DNA from: Agrococcus casei LMG 22410
GTDB lineage: Bacteria; Actinomycetota; Actinomycetes; Actinomycetales; Microbacteriaceae
Assembly: GCF_900163565.1 (NCBI RefSeq)
Contig: NZ_FUHU01000046.1
Span: forward strand, 1 to 64,000
Reading direction: 5' to 3'
Length of the DNA stretch: 64,000 nucleotides
Shown here: positions 1 through 9,206 of the stretch, piece after piece
Position numbering within the stretch: the first letter of the stretch is position 1
Layout of the letters: each line of letters starts with the position of its first letter
The notes under the pieces: generated by a model
Databases searched by the model: none
The model's input: only the letters and a program-made list of their open reading frames with translations
Told to the model about the DNA's origin: nothing
Position numbers and translations under genes: made by a program

Positions 1-403
1 GAGTCTCTGTCGTGCCTTCCTGGTAACGACTGTCTACAAGAAGTGTCACACCCCATGCGTCCATTCAATTTATCCATGTGATGTCTCAGGCATAGCGGAC
101 AGTTCTGTATCAGGACATGTCGGACACTTCAGAATGCGGGGGCTGTTTCAGTGCGGTGGCGGTTCGGTTGTAGCGGACGAATCCGACATGTTTAATCCCG
201 GGTTCAGTGAACTGGGTGTTCGGCGTTGAGTTCCCGGTGCCAGTCCCCAGAACATGATGATCATTTCGCCTGCGATGACGTGGAGTTTTGCGGCAACCTC
301 AGAGTTCGCGTTGGAAATCCACCCAACTCCGCAACAAGAGGTGAGCACCATCACGATCGCCCCTTTCTTGCCAAAGAGGAAAGACTAGATTAGGGTTTCC
401 TGT
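1..403. other. Non-coding left edge with IS-like terminus
   Basis: No convincing complete gene is present. Two imperfect direct copies of a roughly 20-base unit, CTCAGGcatAGCGGACAGTTC (about 85-104) and TCAGGACATGTCGGACACTTC (about 110-130), resemble the ends of IS481/IS3-type insertion sequences of actinobacteria as I remember them. On the minus strand the adjoining 148-354 stretch gives only short frames, one of which ends EPGIKHVGFVRYNRTA followed by a stop inside the repeat, as expected for the decayed C-terminus of a transposase. The assignment is by pattern only, and the region is lower in GC than the core genes downstream. Confidence 0.3.
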
Positions 404-865
404 ATGGAAAACAATGAAGTTGAGGCACGGGAGGCGCTTGCTGAGGTCGACCGCATCCGCGAGGTGAACGAGCACCACCTGCGTCGCCCGAAACGGTACT
501 GGATCATGTTCGCCGCTTTCTTCGCGTTGTGGGTGCTCAGCCCGCTGCTCTACGCGGTGGTTCCTGAGCCGTACGGTTATTTCCTGCCAGTAGTGCTGGT
601 TGCCGTCGTCGCTGCAATCTTCCTGTGGCGGAAGCCGCGCGACATGCGCATCCGGTACACACTCGATGAGACCATGCTGCGGCAGTTGATGGTCGGCGTT
701 GTCGTACCCTTTGTCGTACTCAAGGTTGTCAGTCTCGGGCTATTCCAGCTACTCGGATGGTGGTGGGTGCTGCCTGTGGCAGCCGTGGCAACGTTCGTGA
801 TCATCTATCTCCGATTCGGGGCCTTGGACCGGCAGTGGGCACACACCGTCAGCCACCGTGAGTAA
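404..865 (+). CDS. Hypothetical membrane protein
   Basis: A 153-residue protein with a hydrophilic, charged N-terminus (about residues 1-30) followed by roughly four hydrophobic segments: residues about 33-51, 57-75, 100-117 and 119-135. I do not recognise a family. The stop overlaps the GTG start of a winged-helix regulator by 8 bases (GTGAGTAA), so the two are almost certainly co-transcribed. Small membrane proteins of this type are commonly encoded with such a HTH regulator that controls their expression. The pair lies in the accessory left arm near a serine recombinase. The function is unknown. Confidence 0.75.
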   Translation: MENNEVEAREALAEVDRIREVNEHHLRRPKRYWIMFAAFFALWVLSPLLYAVVPEPYGYFLPVVLVAVVAAIFLWRKPRDMRIRYTLDETMLRQLMVGVVVPFVVLKVVSLGLFQLLGWWWVLPVAAVATFVIIYLRFGALDRQWAHTVSHRE

Positions 866-1163
866 CAAGCGACGAGCGCACGCCCAGCTCGATCCCATCA
901 TCCACCCCTTGCCACGACTCCGGCTCTGCGCGATCCTCGCGCCGCTGGACTGGGAAGAGTTTCAAACGCTGCGTGACCTGCTAAAGACGAGTGACTCCGC
1001 ACTCAGCAAACAGTTAAGCGCGCTCACAGAAGCGGGATACGTGGAGCAGCTCCGAGCCTCTCGCGGCGGACGGAGCCGAGTGCGAGTTCACTTGACTGCC
1101 GCCGGTCGTCGCGCGTTTCGCGCACACCTCGCCGCTCTTGCTGCACTCGCCCAGTCCGAATAA
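858..1163 (+). CDS. Winged-helix transcriptional regulator (HTH_34-like)
   Basis: A 101-residue single-domain regulator of the winged-helix MarR/PadR-like class often called HTH_34. Visible features are a helix leading into LRDLLKTSDSALSKQLSALT (helix-turn-helix, about residues 37-56), then GYVEQLRASRGGRSRVRVHLT (wing) and a C-terminal helix. It starts at GTG inside the 3' end of the upstream membrane-protein gene, which implies translational coupling. It probably represses its own two-gene operon. The ligand is unknown. Confidence 0.8.
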   Translation: MSNKRRAHAQLDPIIHPLPRLRLCAILAPLDWEEFQTLRDLLKTSDSALSKQLSALTEAGYVEQLRASRGGRSRVRVHLTAAGRRAFRAHLAALAALAQSE

Positions 1164-1693
1164 AGCTGACCGAGCTAATACTCCAAAGTGGTGGACGGTC
1201 GGCTCTATCCGTCGAATCGAACCAGCGCACAGTCAACGGTCGGTGGTTTTGTCGGATGGGCTCCGTACCTATCCGGTGACGGGCAAAGTGTGCACCGTCA
1301 GGAAGGGAGCGTGGCGGGCAATGCTGAAGTTCAATACGCTCGGAATATGTGCACCCGTAACCGGAGGTGCTTATGGTCCTCACCATGTGCTGAGACAATC
1401 GGAGGCCTCAGTTGGCTGTGGGTGCGGGAAGGCCGTTTCGGCACCCCCGCACCAGCTTCCGCTGTGATGGGACCGGTGGTGCCGACTCGGCGGCACCGGG
1501 TCTTTCGTCGCGGTGTGGCTACCGTGGCCCCACCGTCGGGATTGGTGCGCGGTGCCGGTGAGTCACCGGCACCGTTCGTCCCGGTTGCCGACCGCGACGG
1601 TGCGACCCGTCAGTGAGCAACAAGTCCACATATTGTACCCCAAAGACCAAGTGGCTACTAGATGTTGTGGTTATGGTGGCGCACCTGTCAGGT
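1164..1693. other. 530-base non-coding stretch with GC hairpins
   Basis: No reading frame here looks like a protein. Three GC-rich inverted repeats lie in a row: GGTGCGGG/CCCGCACC (1421-1428 with 1446-1453), CCGGTGGTGCCG/CGGCGGCACCGG (about 1473-1499), and a perfect 12-base pair CGGTGCCGGTGA/TCACCGGCACCG around a single G (1550-1574). They could be terminators, a structured RNA, or functional sites of the mobile element such as a transfer origin or recombination site. The sequence alone does not decide. Confidence 0.4.
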
Positions 1694-1912
1694 ATGGACA
1701 CCATCACCGACACCACACCCAGCAGCAAAACAATGACGACACAGACGTCGCGTTCGGAGAAGCGGCGGGCGCAGGCTCCCGGGCAGTTGCCGCCGGGATT
1801 CGATCCGGACGCGTTCACGCGGGAGGCCTGTGAGCGGTCGGGGGTGACGTTCGCGGTCACCGACCCGGTCGCGCTGTCGAAGCTCCGCGTGCTCACACGC
1901 CCCAGCACCTGA
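1694..1912 (+). CDS. Small hypothetical protein near recombinase
   Basis: A 72-residue frame beginning MDTITDTTPSS and rich in Ser, Thr and Arg, then PPGFDPDAFTREACERSGV. It ends 64 bases before, and converges with, the serine recombinase gene. The frame is open further upstream, but the sequence before this ATG does not read like protein. No domain is recognised. It may be an accessory small protein of the integrated element or a remnant. Confidence that it is real is modest. Confidence 0.4.
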   Translation: MDTITDTTPSSKTMTTQTSRSEKRRAQAPGQLPPGFDPDAFTREACERSGVTFAVTDPVALSKLRVLTRPST

Positions 1913-1976
1913 CCGCAGCAGGCTACGGAGAACGGCGCAGAAGTTACGCTGCTGCGCCGTACGTCGTGTTCGCTGT

Positions 1977-3455
1977 TCAGGCTTTGAAAGTGATCTCGAC
2001 CCGTTCGGGGCGGAACCTCGCCCCACCTCTCGGTAAAGGTTTGATGATGAGGGTGTCCACGAGCGCGGCAATGATGGCACGCTTCTGCGGGATCGACCAC
2101 TGTTCCTCCCACGCAGCACGGAGTGCTGGTTCGTCACCGATGGGGATGCCCTTCAACGCCGCCGACTTGCTCGTTCTGCCCAGGAGCCGTTCGGCTTCGA
2201 TGATGGTGTGCCCTGCCGCGGTTTTCGCTGCATGCAACTCGGCACGGGTGAGGATACCTGCCCCGTAGTCGCGGGCCATATCCTCCATCCGTTGCCTCGC
2301 CGCGGTGATCTGCTCCATCGCGCGTGACACCCCGCCATCATCGCCGGGCGACTCATCAGGGAGCGTGGTCGCCGCGAGCCTTCGGATGATCGCTTCCGTG
2401 ACGACCGCTTCAACGCCTGCCGCACTGGCCGAGAGCCCACCCCGTTCAGGTCTGCCTGGGAGTGGGAGGCAGCGGTAGAAGTGCTGCTTCGAAGGCGCGG
2501 TCTGCCCGGAACGCCAGCCCCCGGTGACGAGCGTGTTGCCGCACTTGCCGCAGGAGATGATGCCCGCGAGCAGACTCTTCGCGCTCCTGCCGACGCGGCG
2601 GTCGGGATTGGCGAACACAGCCCGGATGCGTTCGGTTTCTTCCGGGGTGATGATCGCTTCCCAATTCCCTGGCCCCATGATCGCCCGCCCGCCCGGTTTC
2701 TCGCCACCGCGAGGCGCGTCGGGGTCGTAGGCGCGCTGCCCCGAGATCCGCGCCGAGCACAGAATCGACCGCACCGTGGAGGCATGCCAGATGTTCAGAC
2801 GGCTCTTGCCCTTCGACGGCGGTATCGGCCCGCCGTCACGGTTCAGCCAGACCGCGATCTGCCGGATCGACTGCCCAGCGAGGAACCGGTCCGCCATTTC
2901 ACGGATCACGGCGGCTTCCTCGGGGATCAGGACACCGCCGAGGCCGTACCCATATTTCGGCGCTCCATGCCACTCACCGCGTTCGGCTTTCTGCCGATTT
3001 GCCCGCCGGATGCGATCCGCCTTATGGCCAGACTCATACGAGGCAATCGCGACGAGTTGCCGCGCCATCAGGCGACCTTCGTGTGCGTTGAGGTCGAACG
3101 CGCCACCCTTCACCGTCTCGATCCTGATCGGGTGCGACTCCACCAGGTCGATCAAGTCTTCCAACTCGCGCGGCTTCCGATACAACCGATCGACGTGCCA
3201 GGCGACGATGCGTGATGGGCCGAGCTTCACGCGTTCGAGGAGTTCAAGATATCCGGGCCGTTTCTTGTTCCCGTACGCGGAGATATCGTTATCCATGAAC
3301 ACCACCGGTTCATCGACGCCGAGCCGGGCGCAGAGGTCGAGGCAGTCTTGCCGTTGCCGATCGACGCCTGCCTCCGCGCCGGTACGATCTTCCGAGATGC
3401 GCAGATAGACGACGATTTGCTCCATGTCGCTGTTGTTTGTTGTTGTGCCGTTCAT
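1977..3455 (-). CDS. Large serine recombinase (integrase)
   Basis: A 492-residue serine recombinase that would catalyse site-specific integration or excision of the surrounding element. The resolvase-type catalytic domain is about residues 12-150 with nucleophile Ser21 in VVYLRISEDR and arginines at DRLYRKPRELEDL and RRANRQKAERGEWHG. A recombinase domain follows (about 165-265), then a zinc-ribbon region starting CGKCGNTLV (about 290-340) and a helical, coiled-coil-like segment (about 375-440). A longer frame starts at 3467, but the ATG at 3455 has GGAGGT five bases upstream and is preferred. The gene reads away from the broken relaxase gene, and its 5' end lies about 50 bases from the point where relaxase homology begins, the usual place for an att junction. 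Confidence 0.93.
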   Translation of the reverse strand: MNGTTTNNSDMEQIVVYLRISEDRTGAEAGVDRQRQDCLDLCARLGVDEPVVFMDNDISAYGNKKRPGYLELLERVKLGPSRIVAWHVDRLYRKPRELEDLIDLVESHPIRIETVKGGAFDLNAHEGRLMARQLVAIASYESGHKADRIRRANRQKAERGEWHGAPKYGYGLGGVLIPEEAAVIREMADRFLAGQSIRQIAVWLNRDGGPIPPSKGKSRLNIWHASTVRSILCSARISGQRAYDPDAPRGGEKPGGRAIMGPGNWEAIITPEETERIRAVFANPDRRVGRSAKSLLAGIISCGKCGNTLVTGGWRSGQTAPSKQHFYRCLPLPGRPERGGLSASAAGVEAVVTEAIIRRLAATTLPDESPGDDGGVSRAMEQITAARQRMEDMARDYGAGILTRAELHAAKTAAGHTIIEAERLLGRTSKSAALKGIPIGDEPALRAAWEEQWSIPQKRAIIAALVDTLIIKPLPRGGARFRPERVEITFKA

Positions 3456-3469
3456 GACGACCTCCATTC

Positions 3470-3516
3470 ACTGGGTAGGTACGTCGGTCAAACCCGACAC
3501 GTCGACAAGACGACGA
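3470..3516. other. Putative attachment-site junction in relaxase Walker A
   Basis: Homology to the relaxase-helicase begins abruptly at codons K-T-T-T-M (3507-3521), the second half of a Walker A motif. The preceding codons (GQTRHVD) are not a P-loop. An imperfect inverted repeat, ACGTCGG (3481-3487) and CCGACACGT (3494-3502), lies exactly at the break, between it and the recombinase start, consistent with a half-palindromic serine-integrase att site. The crossover point is inferred; the other att end is not in this window. Confidence 0.45.
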
Positions 3517-5336
3517 CGATGTCTGCGTTGCGGCGGGCGTGGGAGAAACGCCACGGCAGCGGTTCTGTGATCGGTCTGGCACCGTCTGCGGCTGCCGCTG
3601 ATGTCCTGGCCGGGGATTTGGGGATCTCGACGGAGAACACGGCGAAGTGGCTCCACGAACACCGCCGCGGCAACTGGAACCTCACACCCGGGCAACTCGT
3701 CATCATCGATGAAGCCTCCCTCGCAGGAACCCTCGCGCTCGACACCATCGCCACCCACGCCGCCGAGGCCGGCGCGAAGGTACTTCTTGTCGGCGACTGG
3801 GCGCAGCTCGCGGCCGTGGATGCGGGTGGGGCGTTCGGAATGGTCGTCCGCGACCGGGACGATGCCCCGGAGCTGACGGATGTGCGCCGCTTCCGCAATG
3901 AGTGGGAGAAACACGCCTCCCTCGGCCTGCGCATCGGCGATACCGATGTCATCGACACCTACCTCGACCACGACCGCATCACCCCAGGCGGCTACGAGGA
4001 CATCCTCGAGCAGGCATACCAGGCATGGCGTGCCGACCTGGCTGCGGGGAAGGCATCGGTGTTGATAGCCGAGACCCTAGACACTGTTTCCGAGCTCAAC
4101 ACCCGCGCCCGCACCGACCGGATCCTCGCAGGCGACGTCGCCCTCGACGGCGTCCGGCTCCATGACGGGAACGAGGCCTCCCGCGGCGACCTCATCATCA
4201 CAAGACAGAACGACCGCCGACTCGCGCTGGGACGGGGGTGGTTGAAGAACGGCGACCGGTGGACCGTCACCCGCGCCAACGATGACGGATCCCTCACCGT
4301 CCGCCGCGCACACTCCAAATGGCGCACCACAATCACTCTCCCTGCCGCGTACGTCACCGAGCACGTCGAGCTGGGGTACGCGATCACGGCTCACCGGGCG
4401 CAGGGCTCCACTGTCGATACTGCGCATGCGATCGTGCACTCACCCGAGATGACCCGGGAATCCCTTTACGTCGCGATGACCCGCGGCCGGGAATCCAACC
4501 GCGCCTACATCGCGACCGATGAACATCACCTTGAAGATCACCAGCACCGGGACGACCTGCAGATGACCGCCCGGTCCGTGCTCTACGGCATCTTGCAGCA
4601 TGTCGGTGCGGAGCATTCCGCCCACGAGACCATCACGACTGAGCAGGACATGTGGGGGTCGCTGGCCCAGCTTGCTGCCGAGTACGACACCATCGCCCAA
4701 GAAGCGCAGCAGGACCGGTGGGTCACCCTCCTCGAACACGGCGGCCTCACCCCACAGGCGATCGATGAGCTGGTGGAGACGGACTCGTTCGGGATCCTCA
4801 CCACCGAACTGCGCCGACTCGAAGCCGACGGGCACGACATCAACGACCTCCTCCCACGCATCACCCGCGCCGGAGGCCTCGATGGGGTGGAGGATCTCGG
4901 GTCGTTGCTGCGCTACCGGGTCCAGAAAGTCGCCGCCACCTACCAGCCGTCAGCGCGCCGGGTGTCGCTGATCGCCGGCCTCGTCCCGCGTGCGACTGGC
5001 ATCACCGACCCAGCCATGCGGCAGGCGCTCCAGGAGCGGGAGCAGCTCATGCAGCAACGCCTCGACGCCCTCACCACCACGGCCATCGAACGGCCCGAGC
5101 CGTGGATGAGCATCGTCGACGGCCTGGACCCCGACGCACGGGCGACGGCGGTGCGGGTGGTGGCCGCGTATCGGGACCGGTGGGGCATCACCTCCACCAG
5201 CCCCCTCGGACCCGTCCCCGACGATGACGCAAAGAGGATCGACTACGAACGCGCCCGAGGGCTCCTCGCCAGCCATCAGCCAGACCAGCAGGACGCATCG
5301 CCCGGGGCTCAGCAACGGCGCAGCCGCACCCTGTGA
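3504..5336 (+). pseudogene. traA: 5'-truncated MobF/TraA-type relaxase-helicase
   Basis: About 610 codons of the C-terminal helicase half of a TrwC/TraI/TraA-like conjugative relaxase, which nicks the transfer origin and unwinds plasmid or ICE DNA. Superfamily 1 helicase motifs are visible: the tail of Walker A (KTTTM), Walker B LVIIDEASLAG, the GDWAQLAAVDAGGAFG motif, GYAITAHRAQGSTVD and YVAMTRGRESN. The N-terminal relaxase domain and the first half of the P-loop are missing, replaced by the recombinase 5' flank. An open frame continues 5' into the antisense of the recombinase but is not relaxase-like. A translated product could not bind ATP normally. It is followed by a small membrane protein gene typical of actinobacterial conjugative regions. 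Confidence 0.85.
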
Positions 5337-5539
5337 GCACCAACGACCGCCCGGCAAGGGATTGCTCTTCCTTTGCTGCAGGGCCGCCGGTATCCTGATG
5401 GTGGCAGGAGCAACCACACGCCGAGCCCCCGGACATTGTTCAGGGGTGACGCAGACCGTTCGAGCAGCATCTCGGGCACTCAACCACTCAGGACCAGCCA
5501 CACCGCAATAGTCCTGCGTGCGAAAGTGAGGCCCACACC

Positions 5540-5899
5540 ATGCTCCTGAACCGGCTCTGGAACGCCAGCATCCACACCCGCATCTTCCTGCGCCGATGGA
5601 TGCCCACCAACATCCTCCTCGACCGACTCCGCACCCGTCGCTGCCTGCGGTGGGGTGTTCCAGCGATGCTCCTCGGCGTCGTCTACATCCTGATCGCCGC
5701 CACCTGCACCGAGCTCATCGACCAGGGCTGGAGCGAATGGCTCTACCTGGCCTTCTTCTGGGCACTATGGAACGGCCTGAAGTTCCTCCTCTTCGGGCCG
5801 TGGAGCCTCATCCTCCTGGCGCAGGTGCGAACGCGGGAAGCGATCGCACGTCGGCGGCAGCATCGACATGCTGCACGCTCCGAACACGCTCCGGTGTGA
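5540..5899 (+). CDS. Small membrane protein downstream of traA remnant
   Basis: A 119-residue protein with an amphipathic N-terminus, two strong hydrophobic segments (about residues 39-58 and 66-92) and an Arg/His-rich tail. Proteins of this kind are frequently encoded right after traA-like relaxase genes in actinobacterial conjugative elements, sometimes misannotated as sulfate permease. A role in transfer is therefore possible but unproven. The 203 bases separating it from the relaxase remnant have no gene, and the 256 bases after it (5900-6155) show none either. Confidence 0.65.
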   Translation: MLLNRLWNASIHTRIFLRRWMPTNILLDRLRTRRCLRWGVPAMLLGVVYILIAATCTELIDQGWSEWLYLAFFWALWNGLKFLLFGPWSLILLAQVRTREAIARRRQHRHAARSEHAPV

Positions 5900-6155
5900 C
5901 ACGCGCCCATGGCGCGTGGTCGGTCATCGTTCCTGCTCGGCATCGCGCCAGGCCTTGAGACATTGTTAGTCGGCGGACGGCACGTCCTCTTGGGGATCTC
6001 GTTCAGATGGCCGGTGTTGATAACGTACTCGTGCATGTCGCGGGTCTCATGAAAGGTCACCAATACCGCTTCCCGATGCGGGAGTGTCTCGTAGATCTCG
6101 TGTTGGGCCCGCCAGGGGTGTACCTCGGACGCGCGAATCCGCGCCCGTCGAAAGC

Positions 6156-7343
6156 TCAGTCACGCCTATCTAGATTGGATGGTTCCTCAAGATCGGTCAT
6201 AGCGCGGCGTTGGGTGAACGCGACCGCATCGTCACGCATCCTCTGCAGCACGTCCCAGTTGTGGAGCATGTCATCTGCGTCGTGATCGAAGCTCGGCACG
6301 AGTTCGCGCATACGGGTGAGGACATCGGTATCGGGCAGCGATTCCAGCCAGGCCCGCACGTCCGCGAATGTTGGAGCGTCGGGCATGTCGGCGATGGTGC
6401 CCGTCATGTCCGCTCGTACCGTCGCCGCACTCAGCCGGTCGCGGTTGCGGTCATACGCAGGGACCCGACTCCCTTCGGAGAGCGCCACCCGCAGATCCGG
6501 GTGGCCCTGCGATATCTCATGCCACGCCGGGATCTCGGGCTGGGGAGGATCCGTTCCGGTGATGAGCCTCGGGATGGCCTGCGTCCGCACCCAGGCAGCG
6601 ATCTCGCCCAGCTCGTTCATCAACACCGGCCAGCGAGCGGTTTCCGGCAGGTTGATCCCGACGGTGGGGAACAGCGTCACCGGCACCACCTGGCCCGTGG
6701 GAGCCGAGAAGATGACCTCGCCCGGCACGAGCGGTTCCTCAGGCCGCTTCGGTATGTCGCGCGGATGCCGCGGTGTCACGTCTTCGCGAGACACAACAGG
6801 GATTCGAACGGCCGTGACCGCCGGGGTGCGGTGCTTCGCGTGATTCGTGTAAGCCACCAGCCGTGCTAACGGATGCGCCTCGGGATCGGTGTACCGGTGA
6901 AGTGGCTGGAGATCGTAGATGCGCCGGTTCAGATCCGCACCGCTGCGAAGCGCCGACGGCCCGTTCTTCGCCCGTTTCTGGGTCCACTCCACGAACTTGT
7001 CGTAGCTCGACGCAGCAGGCATCTCCACGAGCTTCGCCGCTCTCTCGCTGAGTTCGGCTCCCGCGTCGGCCTCGGCCTCGATGTAGATCGTGTGCTCGAT
7101 CGCCGCCCGAAGCGCGTTGAGAGCATCAGCGGCCAGCAACGGGATCTTCTGCGGGATCGGCGCCACACTGTCAACCACTAGATGCCGAAGCTGCCCGTCG
7201 AGCACTTCTCGGAGGCGAACGACGTCCGAGGACTGGGCCTGGTAGTCAAAGAGCATCTCGCCGACTCTTCCGATCAGCTCGTCGACATGAGCAAGCGTCG
7301 CAGCAACCCCGAGGTGCCTATCGGGAAGCCAATGAGCAACCAT
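6156..7343 (-). CDS. Hypothetical protein (395 aa)
   Basis: A soluble-looking protein of about 395 residues without a family I can name. The N-terminal third is helical (RHLGVAATLAHVDELIGRVG onward), the middle contains LARLVAYTNHAKHRTPAVTA and a beta-rich stretch, and the C-terminus is acidic and helical. The frame is open to a TTG at 7379, but GGGAGG lies nine bases before the ATG at 7343, so I place the start there. It is transcribed toward the traA remnant, and its place in the accessory arm suggests mobile-element cargo. No catalytic motif was seen. Confidence 0.7.
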   Translation of the reverse strand: MVAHWLPDRHLGVAATLAHVDELIGRVGEMLFDYQAQSSDVVRLREVLDGQLRHLVVDSVAPIPQKIPLLAADALNALRAAIEHTIYIEAEADAGAELSERAAKLVEMPAASSYDKFVEWTQKRAKNGPSALRSGADLNRRIYDLQPLHRYTDPEAHPLARLVAYTNHAKHRTPAVTAVRIPVVSREDVTPRHPRDIPKRPEEPLVPGEVIFSAPTGQVVPVTLFPTVGINLPETARWPVLMNELGEIAAWVRTQAIPRLITGTDPPQPEIPAWHEISQGHPDLRVALSEGSRVPAYDRNRDRLSAATVRADMTGTIADMPDAPTFADVRAWLESLPDTDVLTRMRELVPSFDHDADDMLHNWDVLQRMRDDAVAFTQRRAMTDLEEPSNLDRRD

Positions 7344-7467
7344 CACCGCACACCTCCCGACTCTCTCGCTTTTGCTCAATCCTCCCAGAACGCCCTGACA
7401 TCCCCGATCAAGCCGCTCGGTTCCGCAACCCGCGCCGGAGATGCTCCAAGAACCGTAGGGATGGCGT

Positions 7468-7869
7468 TCACTGCTTCGAGAGCTTGCGTCCGACGCGACG
7501 AGTATTGGGCCTGGACTCGACTTCCGCCCGCTTCAACGCCCGCCACACCATCGAGTGCCCTATACCGAGCTCCCGTGCGATCTCACGCGTCGTCAGCCCC
7601 GACTCATAGCCGCGAACCGCGTGCGCAACTTGCTCATCGTCCAACCCCTGACGACGGATCCTGACACCAGCATCCACGAGCAGATCCCGCACCGTTTCCT
7701 TACCCAAACGATGCTCACGTGCGATCGAGATCAGCGACGCCCTGGACTCGTACGCCGCGACCATCGCCTGCAACGTCTCGGGGGCGACCGGGGTTCCAGC
7801 CGTCTCAATCGGCGTCACCACCGGCCCACGAACATCACTTCGAGGCACAGCTAGACTGGAAACCGACAC
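7468..7869 (-). CDS. Tandem helix-turn-helix protein
   Basis: A 133-residue protein with two successive HTH units: about residues 28-58 (ESRASLISIAREHRLGKETV) and 75-110 (GLTTREIARELGIGHSMVWR), the second followed by basic residues. This resembles the DNA-binding tail of resolvase/invertase recombinases without a catalytic domain. It may be a free-standing regulator or the surviving C-terminus of a recombinase. The open frame extends to 8013 across a strong terminator, so an internal GTG at 7869, preceded by GAAGG at seven bases, is chosen as start. The function is unknown beyond probable DNA binding. Confidence 0.6.
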   Translation of the reverse strand: MSVSSLAVPRSDVRGPVVTPIETAGTPVAPETLQAMVAAYESRASLISIAREHRLGKETVRDLLVDAGVRIRRQGLDDEQVAHAVRGYESGLTTREIARELGIGHSMVWRALKRAEVESRPNTRRVGRKLSKQ

Positions 7870-7956
7870 GCCCTGACCTTCGGAAGATCCGCGTGAAATC
7901 AACGATTTCAAGGTGACGAACGAGGATACAGTTTTCTCCCGGTTGGGGCACGAGAA

Positions 7957-7986
7957 TAAAAGGCCCCCTTCACGGGGGCCTTTTTC
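7957..7986. terminator. Bidirectional intrinsic terminator
   Basis: AAAAGGCCCCC, a five-base loop, then GGGGGCCTTTTT forms a GC stem flanked by an A-tract and a T-tract, functional on both strands. It separates the accessory left arm from the core-like genes that begin with mscR. Confidence 0.85.
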
Positions 7987-8120
7987 GTGCGCTCGGGTGC
8001 CGAATGCAGCCAATTCGCGGGCCGTTGCCGCGCGTCCGCTGCGCTCCTGTAGCTGCTTTGGCCGATAGTCTGAGCGCAGGGCGCGAGCCTGCGCCCGCGA
8101 TGGCGAGAGGAGACAGCTGC

Positions 8121-9206
8121 ATGTCGTATCGAGTCCAAGGTGTGGTCGTGAGAGCCGAGGGTGCTCCTGCGCAGATCGAGACGGTGATCGTTCCTGATCC
8201 CGGCCCAGGCGAGGCTGTCGTCGACATCATCACGAGTGGTGTCTGTCACACCGACTTCCACTATCAGCAGGGTGGGATCAACGACGAGTTTCCGTTCCTG
8301 CTCGGCCATGAGGCCACCGGTCGCGTGGCCGCCATCGGAGACGACGTCACAGAGGTCGCGGTCGGCGACCGCGTGATCCTGAACTGGCGCGCAGTCTGCG
8401 GCCAGTGCCGCGCGTGCATGAAGGGCAAGCCCCAGTACTGCTTCGACACCCACAACGCCACCCAGAAGATGACCCTCGAAGACGGCACAGAGCTTTCGCC
8501 AGCACTCGGCATCGGCGCCTTCATCGAGAAAACCCTGGTCGCCGCGGGCCAGTGCACCAAGATCGATGAGGAGTCGGATGCCGCGGCGGTCGGCCTGCTC
8601 GGTTGCGGCGTCATGGCCGGCATCGGTGCTGCTATCAACACAGCGGAGGTGCAGCGCGGTGAATCGGTCGCAGTGATCGGATGCGGCGGCGTCGGAACCG
8701 CGGCGATCGCCGGAGCACAGCTCGCGGGCGCGACCACGATCATCGCCGTCGACATCGACGACGCGAAGCTTGAGCAGGCGAAGCGGTTCGGTGCGACACA
8801 CACCGTGAACTCGCGTGACCTCGACGCTGTCGAAGAGATCCGCAGCCTGACCGAGGGCTTCGGCGCCGACGTCGTGATCGACGCAGTCGGGCGACCGGAG
8901 ACCTATGAGCAGGCGTTCTACGCCCGCGATCTGGCCGGCCGCGTCGTGCTGGTCGGAGTCCCGACGCCCGATATGAAGCTCGAGCTGCCACTGCTCGACG
9001 TGTTCGGCCGCGGAGGCGCGCTCAAGTCGTCTTGGTACGGCGACTGCCTGCCCAGTCGCGACTTCCAGATGCTCATCGACCAGTACCGCCTCGGGCGACT
9101 CGATCTCGACGGTTTCGTGAGCGAGCGAATCGGGCTGGGCGACATCGAGGCCGCCTTCAAGAAGATGGCCGAAGGAACCGTGCTGCGATCGGTGGTCGAG
9201 CTGTGA
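8121..9206 (+). CDS. mscR: S-(hydroxymethyl)mycothiol dehydrogenase
   Basis: A 361-residue zinc-dependent medium-chain dehydrogenase that oxidises the formaldehyde-mycothiol adduct (and can reduce S-nitrosomycothiol) with NAD. The catalytic zinc ligands are in [10 protein letters not shown] and LGHEATGRV, the four structural-zinc cysteines in [15 protein letters not shown], and the Rossmann motif is [10 protein letters not shown] near residue 195. The upstream open frame reaches 8004, but the ATG at 8121 follows GAGAGGAGA and matches the family's N-terminus. It overlaps the GTG start of a metallo-beta-lactamase gene by four bases; that pair is the usual mycothiol-linked formaldehyde detoxification unit. 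Confidence 0.93.
   Translation: MSYRVQGVVVRAEGAPAQIETVIVPDPGPGEAVVDIITSGVCHTDFHYQQGGINDEFPFLLGHEATGRVAAIGDDVTEVAVGDRVILNWRAVCGQCRACMKGKPQYCFDTHNATQKMTLEDGTELSPALGIGAFIEKTLVAAGQCTKIDEESDAAAVGLLGCGVMAGIGAAINTAEVQRGESVAVIGCGGVGTAAIAGAQLAGATTIIAVDIDDAKLEQAKRFGATHTVNSRDLDAVEEIRSLTEGFGADVVIDAVGRPETYEQAFYARDLAGRVVLVGVPTPDMKLELPLLDVFGRGGALKSSWYGDCLPSRDFQMLIDQYRLGRLDLDGFVSERIGLGDIEAAFKKMAEGTVLRSVVEL

Noticed and set aside
1188-1616. Open frames in the hairpin stretch
   Set aside because: No ribosome site, no domain, and composition dominated by the inverted repeats. Overlapping frames on both strands are equally open, as expected for GC-rich non-coding DNA.
3348-3503. 5' extension of the relaxase reading frame to an ATG at 3348
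   Set aside because: These codons are antisense to the recombinase N-terminus and do not resemble any relaxase; relaxase homology begins only at the P-loop lysine.
7870-8013. N-terminal extension of the tandem-HTH protein to 8013
   Set aside because: It would place a strong bidirectional terminator inside the coding sequence; an internal GTG with GAAGG upstream is a better start.
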